A DNA stretch of 64,000 nt from Phylloscopus collybita (taxonomy: Eukaryota > Chordata > Aves > Passeriformes > Phylloscopidae), in NCBI GenBank assembly GCA_027886175.1, contig JAJNNQ010000137.1, forward strand, positions 30,490,001 to 30,554,000, in the 5' to 3' direction. Below are positions 22,872-37,060 of this stretch, one piece after another (position 1 is the first letter of the stretch; every line of letters starts with the position of its first letter). The position numbers were made by a program, and so were the translations under genes. The notes beneath the pieces were generated by a model that was not told the origin of the DNA, searched no databases, and saw only the letters and a list, made by a program, of their open reading frames with translations.

Positions 22872-24531
22872 CTCTTCAACAACTTCCAGTGACTCTGGAT
22901 GAAGGGAGTAGTGTTCCCTCAGGAGAAAGGATAACAGCAGGGTACAACATTGAAGAAAAGTCAGGTCGTAAATTCTGGATAAAGCCAAATTTTGAATCCC
23001 ATGAAAGTCAATCTAATGAGCTATAAGACCAAGATTTTTATTCAGTTTCTCAAGAGAGTGAGGCTATTAACTTAGTGTGATAAAAAGACAGTAAAATGCC
23101 TGACACTGAAAATATTTTTTGTTTTATGTATGAATTAAATAACGAGTCTCAAAATCATTTTTATAATGTAAAAAATTGTAATAGAGAAATTTAGAGAAGT
23201 CAGTGAAGTCCTACAAGAGGTGCTTTACGTCAGAAATTACAATTAAAAAGATATAGGTGGCAGGTGATGTTAATTGGTTTGGACTGAAAGAGATCTGGGC
23301 CTTTAAATTAAAATGCCAGTGAGTACAAAGAGTCGGTCAGAAGTCACTGATGTTTTCATTATCCAAAGCTGGGTCACAATGCCTTCTTCCCCAGGCCCAC
23401 ACTGGGCTCTGGCCCAGGCTCTCCACACCCCTGAGACCTTGTTTCCATCTGCCCCTGGAATGAGGGAGCCCCTTTGGAAAGTTTGTCCTCAGTGAGATGT
23501 GGGGAATGGAGTTTCCAGCTTTGCGTATGCCACTGAGGGTTTCTCAGGGCGTGTAAGACCACGGTGCACCCAGGCTCCTTGCTTGGGTCATCTCAGGGCT
23601 GGTGTGAGTGTGTGAGTGAGGGAAGGAAGCAGATCCTTGCCTTGCTCTCAGTCCCTGCTCCACCAGCAGCACTCCCTGTGTACAAGGGGTAATTATTTCT
23701 GTTTGTCAGTGCACAAACACACTGTTCTCTCCCGAAGAGAGAATGACTACAAGAAAGTTCCTTCATTAAGGCATTTCTATTGCATTTTAATTATGTGTAG
23801 CTTCAGCAAGCTGCGTGAGTTGCTTTACATTTAATGGCATTGTGTAACTTACCCCATAGAATCGAAATGCTGCTGACAACATGAGGGCATACCTAAGTGG
23901 TCAGGGGTCAGGGGTAAAAAGTCTTTGCTGAACCAAAAAAAAGGTGGGTTTTTTCACAATCCTTTTTATTAAAGATCTCCTGTCATATCCTCAAGTATTT
24001 TTCTCATTTAATACTCAAAAAATTTACATTTTCTTCAAGCTAATTTTTTTTGAGGTCAAATTCACCTTTGGCTTGATTTGGTTCCAAGGTTCTTGGATAT
24101 GACTACATTATTTTGACATGGCAGTGGAGTATGGTGCTCTCTAACTGCTGACTTTGCCACGACTCTAACCCTCAAAATGGGACTTAACATTTGTGGTCCA
24201 TTAGAGAATTTGCTAAAGACCTGGAGATGATGCAAAGTATTTCAAGAACAGAGATAATCAATGAAATTAACCTGCTCTGATATCTCTGCATTATTCAAAA
24301 GAAGACAGGGAACACAGTGAAGGCTTCGGTAGTGCAATTACCTGATGCAATTGTATTGAAGTGTGAAGTGGCCAAAGTACCAAGCTGTGAACTGATAGAT
24401 AAAATAATTTTCATCACCTCTTTTAAACTTAAGTTGGACTTTAAATCTCATGAGTTTAACAGGATTTGATTGAAAAAGCTATTCCTGAAATTGTTGACTT
24501 GCAGTGCTTGTAACTAATCTCGTCTACATAA
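22872..24531. other. Gene-free DNA
   Basis: Nothing was recognised. A moderately GC-rich patch at about 23340-23690 has short frames on both strands (60-72 codons) with no family resemblance. Confidence 0.5.
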
Positions 24532-24650
24532 ATCACAGAATCACAGAATGTTCTGAGCTGGAAGGGACCCTCAAGGATCATCAAGTCCAACTCTTTAGTG
24601 AATGGCCTGTGGCCATGACCGTGCTCTGACCAACTGAACTAATCCATCCA
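24532..24650 (-). repeat. CR1 LINE 3' fragment
   Basis: The reverse-complement CR1 tail (AATCACAGAATCACAGAATG) is followed by GAGCTGGAAGGGACCCTCAA and ATCATCAAGTCCAACTC. The right boundary is uncertain because similarity fades after about 24620. Confidence 0.82.
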
Positions 24651-27600
24651 CAGAGCTGGGTCTCCTACAAGAAGGGTCTCCTACAACCATGTTCCCAGTG
24701 ATCAGGAGTACTCAAGGACTGTTTCCTTGTAGGAATGTTACAAGATCTTCAGTGGAGCAAGGATTATTTTTAGCTCTACTTTGACATACCCTAGTATGTC
24801 GGGCAGATTGCCATTGCCCTGATTTAGAGAGCTGATTAGTTCTCCTCTCTTTCTCTGGTCTCACACTTTTACTGTCAGACCCACATATGCAATGTCCCTG
24901 CCATTCCATAGATCAAGGAGATGATTCTTATACTAACAATGGGTTACTGAGAGGAGCAAGAGGCAGTATTGCAGTGAGGAAGGGAACAATCTGTTCTGTT
25001 TCTGTTCCTTTAGGACAAGTAGTAATGGGTACGTACTGCTACAATAAAGATTCACATTAGGCATTTGACACAAAAAACCCACTTCAAAAGGGCAAGGACA
25101 GAGAAGTGCTGGAACAGACAGCCTTGAGAGATGGTGTCACCTATGGAAGACTGTGAAACCAAGCTAGACAAGTACTGTCAAGTACATTGAAACATTTAAT
25201 TCCATGGCAAAACAATCACATAGCCTCTAAAACAATGGCAATAATCAATATGCAGGCTGGATTTTTCAATAACTGCTTTATATGAGCTATAGACGCAGCT
25301 GGGAGCATTGTAATATCATCTTCAGAAATAATTTTCATTTTAAGTATATCACACAGGGCAAAAGCTAATAAAATCAAAATTTTTTGAAGTCCAAATGGTT
25401 TCCTACTTGATTCTACCTATGGAATAAGAAATATCTTAGTCTCAATTGTGTTTAATTTTCCATCCCTCCATCAAGCTAGACATTTCAGTGAGGTACATTA
25501 GGTATTTCTTCCTTGCTCAGCAACATTGCCACCAGTAAACTCAATAGCCAGAGAATGAGAGGGAAACAGAAAGGCAGAACATCACACTGATGTTCTGAAC
25601 TCAGGGCTGTTGGATTCAGTATTTGCTTAGTATATGTCAAACAAAGAAAATGCTAAAAAAAACCCCAAAAAACCAAAACAAAACCAAAACAGAACAGAAC
25701 ATCTGTGACTGAGAGACAAAATATTTAGTTTGGCATTTTGTAATGTGGATAACAGTTTTGTATTTACAATTCATTTCTATATCAGGAATTCTGATTCACT
25801 AAATCTATAGGGACACATACTGCTCCTCCTTTTTCCACTGAAAATCTCCAGTGCAACCAATTAATTCACATGAAATTACTCAAAAATGAGGATCTGAAGT
25901 TCTGTGACCTCAACAGACAGTGGCTAAAACTCCTTTGACAATGAAGCAGAGCAAAAATAAGATTACTCTGAAGATACTTCTGTTACTGTGCTCTCTGGAT
26001 ATTCTTCAGCCATTGGAGTAGGTATTGCAAAATATTTCCCAGCCAACTTTGTTACAGTCAGTAATTTTATCCTATGAGAAAAGTGAAAGAAGATTCATAG
26101 ATCCTTCAAGGATTTGTTAACTCTTTGGGGAAAATCAAGTCACTCAGAATTCCTCTTATAGGTTTCTTCAGCTAGTGGGGAAAGAACTACTGTAGCACAG
26201 CAGAGTGGTGAGCTGAGTATGAATGCCAAGTAGAAAGCAAATCTATGACTGCAGCTAAAAGGAAACAACTGTTGCTAGCTGCAGCTGCTGCTTCCTTACT
26301 TTTAATTTTTTAAAACCTCTTTTTAAGATTCATAGTCAATCCTTGTCAAGGAAATGTTCTTCCTTAATTGAAATACTCAGTTACTGATTTGCTAGGCTGG
26401 AAATGAGAGCTTTCCTAAATGGTGTATTTGATTTTTTCCCCTCGGAAGCTGATGGAGCTAAAAGTCGTGCTTGTTTGTGCTGCATCCTCTTCCCTACTGA
26501 TGCTGCCTGTTTGAAGCAGCTGATTCTGCTCCATGGGTGTAATTCTGTGTGATAGCCCAGAGCTCTGATTTCCCTGGGACTTGGGACTTTCCTTACTGCA
26601 TGCTGCAGCAGTCGTGCTAAAGCTGGATCTCATTTCCTAGAGACTGAAAGAACTTGTAACAGACTCAGAACATAACAATCCTATTGTTTGGAAAGACTTT
26701 TTCATCATTTTAATACACTGTCTATGGTTTACAGCTGTCTTCTTGATTGAGCTCTTTCCTTGCAAAATGGTAGATTTCAGAATATTTGTAGTAAGCCAAG
26801 AAATTCTTAGTTTGCAGGGAGGGAGGAAAAATTTTACAGATAAATCTAAATGCAACAATCTATATTTCCTGGGCTAATATCTTCCATAAGAAATTATTTC
26901 TATTACTTGTAATAATTATTATGCAATTTATAAAATTACAGAAATATGAACAAGGAAACCTTTATTTTGTGTTGGAACTAAAGCAGGCTTTAGTGACATG
27001 GAAATGAAGAAAGGCTTCTGTAAGAAAAGCTGGCTAAAGTTTAAAGTTAATGAGAAATGTCTCAGTCTGATTTTTAACTATTTACATGCCCACAGAGTTC
27101 ATCTAGTTGCACATCATCACAATATATTTTTTTTGGTTTTACTTCCATCCAGATTTTTTCAGAGCTTTTGTTGTTGCTGTTCTTTCATGATTTTATTTCA
27201 AATGGCACAAACAACTGTTCTTAGATCTATTCGAGGAGAAAAATTCTGTATGTTTTTTCTTTATTGTATATCCATCCGGCGACTTTTTTTCCCTACAGTA
27301 CCAGATACCCAAGTCGAGTCCTGATTCTGGTGACAGAAGCACAGTGAACTCTTCTCCACCTGACAGTATCTACAGAGGCCCCTACAAGAAAAAAAAAAAT
27401 TGACTGATTTTTAATCCATACAACACTTAATTTATCATTGTTGTATAGAGTCCTTCACAAAGTTTATCCAGCTTTAGAATTTTTTCCATCTTTTAAAGCT
27501 GCAATATCAGGCTAAACATCCTCACTTAAGAGTTTTTCCACATGACTGTACACCTTAGAGCCGATTCACTTTATCTGAGCTAACACACAAGTTCTGTGTA

Positions 27601-30600
27601 AGACAGCATTGGCATTTTTCAGGTTTACTTTCAAATAAACTCAATGCAAAGATAACTGTATCTCTCCAGGGACTGCACAGAAGTTGTTATCTCAGTCTTA
27701 AGATCAAAGCCAAACATACAAACTGTACAAGAACCATTTTTGTTGTCTGCTGTTGCAAAAGCCACCAAACGGCTCAGGTTATTCTGATCCTTTTCTAATT
27801 CTACAGAAATAATCAGAAGAAGGTCTTCAGCACCCATCTCAGTCCTGTAGGATTTTTGATCCCCATTTCTCTCACTCACCTGCCAAAAACTTGTGAATGT
27901 ATCTTTTTTTAACATATTTTTAAAGATCTTTTTTCCCTGTGATTAGTGTGATTAAGATTTCAGTCAAGGCAGGTATTAATATTCCCTGATAGAGCTACAG
28001 TTTAGTAATTTCTCATTGGATGATCTTTACACTTGATGCTAGTCCACAAGTTAGACTGTTCCAGCTTACATCCCATGCACAGGCTTAAACTCCCATGCAC
28101 GGGCTTAAACATATCCACTGTGATGTATCCTCTCAGTGTCCCAAAGGGATATTACTCTACATTAACAATACAAATATCACAGTAAGCATAATTTTTGAGA
28201 ATCCTGTCTCTGTTTAATATAAAATAAATTTTATTGAAATTTAGTTCAGATTACAATAACTCCACAAACATCCAGTGAATTTAAAATAATGATCTAATCA
28301 GAACCGTTAATAATTCAAATGCATAAGCTGCTATCTGCTTCATCTTCACCATAGTCAGGCATTTTTTATTTACACTTGGAGATTTTCTATAGGTAGTGGA
28401 GAAGGTGTTTACCATGGCATTGAAGGGGTGAAGGGGTACTCATGTATTTTCCAGGTAATTTTTTCAGTGTCTCTATTTTGATATCAGATTGTCCTCTTTG
28501 GTATGCTACCAAGGTTTGTTTAGAGTGTCATAATGAGGATGGAGCAGAGTATTCTGGTACCATTTGACAAGAGATATGCTGTAGCCCTTTGCTCTGAACT
28601 ACGAGAATAAAAAGTTGACAATCCAGCTACAATCTTGCAAATAGAGAAATTTTTATAGATTTTACTCTGCAACCAGCAGAACTAATGAAAATCAGTCATA
28701 CTGCAATAATATTCCTCAATTTCTCCATTATGGGCTATGGTTTTTAGTTGCTAAGGCCACCAAAACTCAACATACGAAAAAAAAAAAGAATTCAAGCTGA
28801 TTCAAGACAGAGAAATAAAGAATAAATCCCCTGTTCAGAGTTTTAATAAGAATGATGAACTGATTTTCTGTGGTTTTGTTGGTTTTTTTCCCACCAAAAT
28901 AGTTACTTGATTATGCTTAGTAAATTCTCCTTTGCTGTGCCCAGCTTCTCACAGGCATTTGTTCTTCTTTTGTGGTGTCAATGAAGGCAGAACCTTCTGC
29001 TTCTCAGAATATAAGAAAAGAAGAAGTATTAAAGATGAATATCACATTCAAAATATAGAGAGCAGAAGCAGTTTAAAGTCAAATGTTGCAATACTTGGGT
29101 AACTTACTCTTCATACAAACATGAAGTAAACATGCCAAAGCCTCTTCACAATTAGTCTGTGGTTTTGATTTCCTCCTTCTAACTTTATTTTTTTTCCCTC
29201 TGCTAATCTAGATAGATTTGTTTGCAAGCAATGCACTTATAAGGAGACCACAAACACATATTTATGGAGCAATTTCATCCCAGTTTCTTCTCTCTTATAA
29301 TTTCTGTCTGTTTGCATTTTTCTATGTAAATTTCAGCCAGGAGAATCTACATATAGGCTTAGAGTGTGTCTACCAACAGTTCAGAAGTTAATGTTGTCCA
29401 AATAGATAGGGTTACTAAAATTAAATGCAAAAAGCAGGTTTAATAACATGTTTTACATGTTTTATACTACAAGCAATACTACTTCCACTGGGGAATGCTC
29501 CAGTGCTTTGTAGAGTGTAGACTACAACTCTCTGGGGCTTGGTCCTTTTGCTCCTCCTGTCAGTGAAAAGAAGATTAAAATTAGCCTGCACAATTAGTAA
29601 TTCCCCACTTCATAAATAATAATACATACAGAAGAGGAAGAAATTATCTTTCTGTTCATTTCTGCAAAGAGACACTAAATGGGGAAAAAAATCAACACCA
29701 AAGAATATTGAGAGGTTAATTATTTTAACACAGAGATTATTTTGAGATGACCAGAGGAAGTAATTGTGATCACCTGATGCAAACACCATCATCTGTATTA
29801 CTGAGTTTCAGTGAATGACTGAATTCAGTCCAATCCTGCACTGAGCTCATTTCTGCAGGTTTTTATCTGAAGATCCTATGCACAGCCAGAACAAATGACA
29901 ATCTGCAGAGGTACCTAAGTGAGTTTGGGGTAGACCAAAAAAGTGTCATATTATCTCAGAGAAATTTGAAAGTGAAGCACTTAAAACCTTGTTGTGTGGT
30001 GTTGGATTGATGGGTGCAGCTCTGGCAATCACCACGCTCTCTGACTTCACACCACATCTATCTTCATCCTGCTTCAGTCAACACTGGATATTGAAACCTT
30101 CCCAGCATACCTGTCTTTAATTTGACACAGACTCCCTTATTCCAGATTAATTATTTTCAATCTTCAGGTCAGCTGCCTTATACATGAATATTAAAACTTG
30201 AAATTATGCCCTCTAGTAAGAAACTTGCATGACTTTCCAGAATAAGCAAGATTAATCAGACATGATAATTATGATAATAAATGTAATACTAACTTATCAC
30301 ATCACATAAATTCAGCTAAATGAGCTCTGTGGCAATAGCAGTTAAGAACTGAGAGAAAAGGCAATGACAATCTACATTATTGAAAATAAAACCTTCAGCA
30401 GCTGAATCAAAGCCATTTTTTACAGTCTATATACAGTTATCTTCTTATCTGTATGCCTCGTGTACTTGGAGGCAGCAAAGATGCCTGAATCTAATGCCTT
30501 GGCAAGTTAACCTTAAGAGATTAAACTTTGATGCAGCATAGAAAAATATGAGGTAGGGAACTATTCTTATTCTGACTTTCTTAGAGTCAGGTATGGGATT

Positions 30601-33600
30601 TTCCTGACAAAATGGTAGTAAATGCTCCATTAGAACTCTGTTACCTAGATTCTGGTTCAGCCTAAAGATTTCACTTAATTTGCAATATTTTCATCATTCT
30701 GAATTGTTTAGAACTATGCCATTCCTAATTTCTGTTTCCTACACGCATTTTAATGGAGGCTGAAAGAGGAGTACACTGTACAAATGCTGCCCTTGTGTGT
30801 TGGCTAATTGATGGCACTGGAGCCATGAGAGGCCATGTATGCCATACATTTAAAAAATTGAAGGATATCTCCTTTCTGGCCCTCATAATCCTCTGAGAAA
30901 AGATTAGCTCAGCTTCTCCAGCCCTCACACCTGATATTCCTTACTCTAACCTTATTTTCCAGGTGATCAATTCAATTTCATTGTGTTCTGCAGTCTTCTT
31001 TGGTATTCTCAGTCAGAATAGACTCTGTCCATCAATTGTTATCTCCATGTCTTCAATTTCTATCTATGTTTTCAACTCCTATCTCCACTTCATTCAATTT
31101 TACAGTGGAGCTTTCGAAATTCCTATCACTTATAGCTTGTCCAGCATTTTATTAATCTTTGTCATGCCCTTAATAAATGAAATCTGACATTGCACTATAG
31201 CTTAACATTCATACATTCATAGTGAAAACTATGAAATCTGAAAAGAAAAAAACAAGAGAAAATTTCAAAACACAACTATTGAAAGGTGCAAGCAAACTAC
31301 TTTGAGCAGCCAGTTTTATTTATTCAGACTATCAATGTCAGATAAAATTAAATTTAAAAATATCAAAACCAAACATCAAATCTTTTTATTTCCAAACTAT
31401 ATTAAGAGCACAAAGAATAGTTTATCAATGGCTATGTTGAATTTATCCAAGTAATCTCTTCATACAAATTTAATTAACAGAAAAAAATATAATGTAATGC
31501 TCAATAAGCCACAATTTCTGTTTGCCTGATTAAATGTGTCCTCAGTATAGAAAACAAAATGTGTTGATTCAAAAAATGTTTTCAAAATGACATAGTTGAA
31601 TTAATTAAAATTTGCATTCATTCTCTTGAACTTGCTGCAAGAAAATGAGACTAAAATATTTTGAACAGACAGGAATTTTGTGGAAATGTCATTTTATTTG
31701 AGAAATTAATATTTAAATCTTCAGGATTAGAAGTTCTGAGCAAGATAAAAATTAAATTTGTTTTTACCTCTGTCAAAAGTTTTGGAGAGCATCCAAATAT
31801 TTTTTTCCCTTTCAAAATACATCAAAATGAAACCACAAATCCATGGCAAGCCATGAGTTAACTCAATTTGCTCAGTTTCTTCCTCAAGGCAGATCTGCTG
31901 TAGGTTAAAAAAATGAAGACTGATTTGGTTCATGGCTAACTGCAAAACAAAAAAGAGGTTTGTGTGTGCACAAGGCCCTGCTCTCTTGCCATACTCCTTT
32001 GCCCTCCTCTCTGGCAGCAGGGAAGGGATTGAGCAGAAGTGTGGCTGGGCTGCTCCCTCTGCTCGGTCTCCACAGGTTGTGCCAGAGCCTGAAACACCAG
32101 GCAGCACTGGGGAGGTGCTGCCACACAGCAGCTGAGCAGACACTTCCCCCTGACAGAGGGGATGGTAAACAAGGTCAGAATGTGTCAGATGTACAACACC
32201 ATCGAACCCTATTATTCTCTGACTAAGAGCAGCTACTCTTTGTGGGAACACTGCATATTAGCATGCTTGATTGATCCATCTATAGATTGCATGCTGGCAC
32301 TGCAAACAACTGCATGGCCAGAGGCAATAGATCAACCACTTGAGAAAGCTTTGGAATGCTTATTAATATAATAAGGTAATATCTGCAGTCCATTACATAT
32401 ACCAGTGAACCCAGAGATGTCAGTATTAATGGTTTAAAAATTCAGTATGTAAAAAGGATGTCACATATCAACATTTTGTAAAAGCGGCATCATTTGCTGG
32501 ACAAAACAAAGATTATGCTGCAAAGCAATAGAAAAATCCAGCATCAGCAGTGTTCTTCCATACAGCTGTACTTCTTAGGAGCAACTCATCATTCTGCTCT
32601 AATGAAGGAGGAGGTTTTTCAGGACAATCAAGACAATGCAACTTTACTTCATCCTGAAACAAGCAAATAGAGGAAGCAAAACTAGTATCCTGGAACAATT
32701 AAATTTATCCATGTTATTTTTGTTCTATTTATGTGATTTATGCCACGCTTCCATCAAAAATTTGGAGATGAAAGAGTATATATTTTTTTTCTACTTTTTG
32801 CTACCTACTTCTTAAATAGCCCGTGATTTTAAATTACAAAAAAATCCAATGAGAGGCAACACCAGCCAACATCCAACACAGGAAGTACATATAATTTTGT
32901 TAAAATACCTCTGGAAATCATTTTCGTTATTAATTTCTAATGACATCATTGCCACTTGAGTGGAACAAAACAGCCAGGTTAATTTTTCTTCTCTGAAATA
33001 TAATTTCAAAAATTCCAAAATTTCACAAGCTTTGACAAACTAAGAAACATCAGGTCCTTTTCCTCTATGAAACTGGTCTGTTCTAAGAGAGTTAAACCAA
33101 TATGTAAATATCTAAAGTATTTTTTTTTATATTTTGCTGTTTAAAAAGGTTCAGTATTAATAGAAAAAGCTTCTCAATTAATGTCTTTATACTCACCAAT
33201 GCATTTGTTTTAAAGAGCCCAGGATTTAATCAATAACTGCCTACACAAAAAAGCTATCTCTGCTCAACTGGGCCTATGGAGCACGCAAGGACAGCTGCAA
33301 ACCAAAGGAGCTGTGCAGGAAAACAGAGAGTAGTGGTGAGCCAAAAAATTCATATGGTCTCTCACTACTTGAAATCAAGAAAATCCATTTCCCTGGACAA
33401 GAACCATTACTCTTCTCACATGCATGAAGTATCAGTGTGAGGTGTGGTATTTCCATCCTCCCTCCAGCCTCAGGAACCTCTGATGTCATAGCAGACCAGA
33501 GGGGAAGCAGTAGAAAGCAAGCAGGATTCATCACTATCAAAACAACTGTGAAGGCTTCACAGTTGGGAATAGCTCCAGATTCAGGAATGTCATGTTCACA

Positions 33601-36600
33601 TGTTCGCTTTTGAAAAGAAAAAAACAATACAGATCTTGAGGACTAGAGAGGTGCCTGAAGCTAGAAATTCAGTGGAAGGGGAAGGGCAGCTAGCTACTGG
33701 GAGCCAGAGAGGAGACTGAGCCAAAACGGAACAGTGACAGCTTTCATGTAACTGATACAGGCTCTCTTCCAACAAAATAACCTTTCCTGCTTAATTTAAT
33801 CATCCCAATGAAATGAATAATAAGGGTGGGGGAGGGGAATTGCCTGGATCAAGAACATCCTGGACAATGGAAACTTGCTGGACTTAGATGCTGCTTTTAT
33901 TTTCACTGCAATTTTCCTCCTTTAAGGCAAGGATGGAAGAAGAAAAGGGAGGGAATCAATGTAAAGGGTGCTTAGGAGCAGACAGTTCTGTGCCTTTGGG
34001 ACACTTCTGTGTCTGTGTGGCCAGGAGAATGAAAGGGTTATATTAAGCAACAAGGAGGGGAAGCAGAGGAGGGACTTGATAGCCATTAGGGCCATTATTT
34101 CCACCTTCATGATGAATAGTCAAACTCAGGAAAAAGGAAAATAGCATGAAACCCCCATACTTGTGCAAGAGTAGGGCAGGAAGATGGATGAGCTGCAACA
34201 GCTAACATGGACCCTGCCATCAGACAGTGAAATTGGTACACAAGTGTTCCCAGCTGTTCAAAAATATCATTGTAGCAGCAAGAAAAGCAGTGGTTACCTG
34301 AAAAAATAAAGACTCCCTCAAGGCAAGTTTTGAAGAGTTAATGCACACCAAAATGCATGCTTTATTCATGTGAATATTTTTAGTGGCAAGTTCTGAGGCT
34401 GTTGGTCTCATGTTCCCTTGCAGATTATTGTATGACCTAAATAACTCTTGAAAAGAGAGTGTAGATACATTGGACTATTATGACTATGCCTGTAAAAATC
34501 ATGTTATCATGATCCATGGTTTTTTACACTTTAAATTATTATGAGGGGAAAATTTGAAGCATAAAATGTGAAAGTATGTAGGATAAGAAAACAAAAAACT
34601 CTCTTAGGCCCTAGGAAGGGATTCACCTCACTCTAAATTTGTATGTTTAAAAGGCTAAAATATCAAGTCACTCTATTCTCAGAGGTACTACTGCATGATA
34701 AAAGTTTAAAATGGTTCATATTAATTTAGATAACTTTTTCCTGGAATTGCCCCTGTTTATCCAATGACTCCAAAGGGAGAATACACAAGTAAAGCACAAA
34801 TATCCTTTTAAAAGGATAAAATTTTTTGAGATTATTCAATCATAAGGGTCAACTGAGTGTTACATGCAATGGCACACATCAAGGAACCTTCTTATTAACT
34901 CATATACATTACCTTCAACCATAGAAGCAGTAAAATACACTAGTTCTCTATATAAATATTTTTAAACAGAAGGACTGGAAACAATCATTGCCCTTGCAAC
35001 AACAGAAATGAGAAACTAGAAAGCAAAGTTTGTTGTACTAAGTAAAATATTAAAATGAGGTAATTCCATAAGTGTTATCTAACATTTATTTAACAGGGCA
35101 ATGTTTTGGTGTAAAAATCACCAAATCACCTTGAGGAGAAAATTACTGAGTACTGCCAAACTGAGCTCTGGATTACCCAAATGTGCAAGCAAACACTGTT
35201 GGGGGTGTTTCTGGACATAGGAGCATACAATGCCGTGGCAAAAGTGGCCACCTGTTTTCTATGTGTTTTGAAATAATATTACTGCTTCAGCTTAGCAAAA
35301 TCCAGTGTGGAAGACTTTTACTTTTCCTTATTAAGACCTCCTCTGCTCCTCTTACAGCATGATTCATCTGCACTGCTGAATTATTTCTAGCTCACCAAAC
35401 AAGTCATTGCTTTTTTTCATGTTTATACAATCTTCAAAAGCCCCTGCAGACCATTGAGAGCCTTCCTGAGTCTCACAGTAGCCAATATGTCTTTTGTTTG
35501 AACAAAAACACACAGTCCTGACTGCCACTTCGGGAACAGGCATCCCTTTCTTTATCATCATGCCCAGATATTATTGCTCATCTTTTCCAAAGCCGTTTGA
35601 TCCAAAGTACCATGTGGGAGGAAATGAAAAGACCCAGCAGAAGATGGGTGTTAAGGATCAAGTTGCAGACTGAATTTTCTGCCTTTTATAAATTCAAATA
35701 AGATTATTTATACAGAGTGATCAAATGATGGTCAAACATGGAAGCACACAGAAGTTCAGTTAGGATCAGCTCCCACAATCTGCTTAACCAAATGACGATA
35801 ACTTTTTCCTCCCATGTGTGATCTAGTGTGACTTCTGTCGGAAATACTGTACCAGCTCTTTCCCTCTCAGCTTCAAAATTATTTTCCTTAAGCAGACCTT
35901 TTAAATGTTTCTGTTAAAACTTATACCATCTCTAGTTCCAGAATGCTGTCCTTTATGGTCATGGTTCCCAGCTCCATACTCTGGACAGGCAGGTGTCATG
36001 TGTGACAATCCCCTTCCTTTGCTGCAGTCACTACACCTTCTCTCTCCATGAGCTACAGCGGTGGCATCTGCTCCCTGTGCTGGCAGATCACAACCCTCTC
36101 TCTGTTCAAATCACACCTACAAGTGCCTTTTTGACTTCTTCAGTGAGGGCCACAACCCACCTCAGTAACTCACAGAGGCCCTGTGTTGTGTAAACTCACA
36201 CTGAAAGAGAGAATGGGAAAGGGGCTGGGGATGGGAACTGAGGTGAGAGGTGTTCTTGATCTCAGTCACTTTTATATAGTCCAAGCATGTAGCACAGTTC
36301 AACAGACAAAGTTCTGCCTTAATTATACATAAAACTGCATTTTCATATATATCTCCAGAAGTCTGCCCATATAAAAAAATCTAGATTCGGCATCAGTGCA
36401 AATTATAGGGAGATGCAGACAACAGAGGAAAAATTTTAGTCATTCTTTTGTTCCCTGATAGTTTCCTCATTTGTTCTGCTTGCCCCTTCCCTCATTTGGA
36501 CCTTCTTCCTTTTGACATGTATCTACCTCTGAACTCCCCACCTTGTTTCTCTGATTTTCTGTCAACATACACAAGAGCTTCTTGAGCCCTTATCTTCAAG

Positions 36601-36633
36601 AAGGCAGTACTTTTGAAGGAAGACCTTTTGCCA
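24651..36633. other. Gene-free AT-rich DNA
   Basis: This is twelve kilobases without a recognisable exon. A 20 bp tandem duplication with one mismatch lies at 28071-28090 and 28091-28110. An A/C-rich low-complexity patch lies at about 25650-25702. A GC-richer patch at about 31960-32170 gives overlapping frames on both strands (up to 174 codons, minus, 31727-32251), but I see no domain, start context or splice pattern that supports a gene. Confidence 0.5.
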
Positions 36634-37060
36634 TGAGGCTGGAGCCCCTCTCCTATGAAGACAGGCTGAGAGTTGGGGTTGTTCAGCCTGGAGAAGAGAA
36701 AGCCCTGGGGAGACCTTGGAGCAGCTTTCCAGCACCTGAAGGGTCCCTGCAAGAGGGCTCAAGAGGGACTTTTTAGCAAGGGCACGTAGTGATAGGACAA
36801 GGGGGAATGGCTTTAAACTGAAAGAGGGTAGATTTAGATTAGACATTAGGAAAAAATTTTTGCCTGTGAGGATGGTGAGATATTGGAACAGGTTTCCCAG
36901 ATAAATTATGGATATCCCATCAGTGGAACTGTTTAAGTTAAGAACAGATCATGCACTGAGCAACCTGGTCCAGTGTTCCCAATCACGGCAGGGAATTTGG
37001 AACTAGGTGATCTTGCAGGTCCTTTCCAACCTGAACCATTCTATGATTCAATGATTCTAC
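36634..37060 (+). repeat. CR1 LINE 3' fragment, longest in the window
   Basis: About 425 bases of the CR1 3' end lie on the plus strand. Recognised blocks include GAGGCTGGAGCCCCTCTCCT, TTCAGCCTGGAGAAGAGAA, AGGTCCTTTCCAACCTGAAC and the tail ATTCTATGATTCAATGATTC. It includes the end of the old ORF2 region and 3' UTR but no intact reading frame. Confidence 0.92.

Noticed and set aside
31727..32251. 174-codon minus-strand frame in a GC-richer patch
   Set aside because: Several overlapping frames on both strands cover the same patch, as expected from GC-rich DNA with few stops. Nothing in it was recognised.
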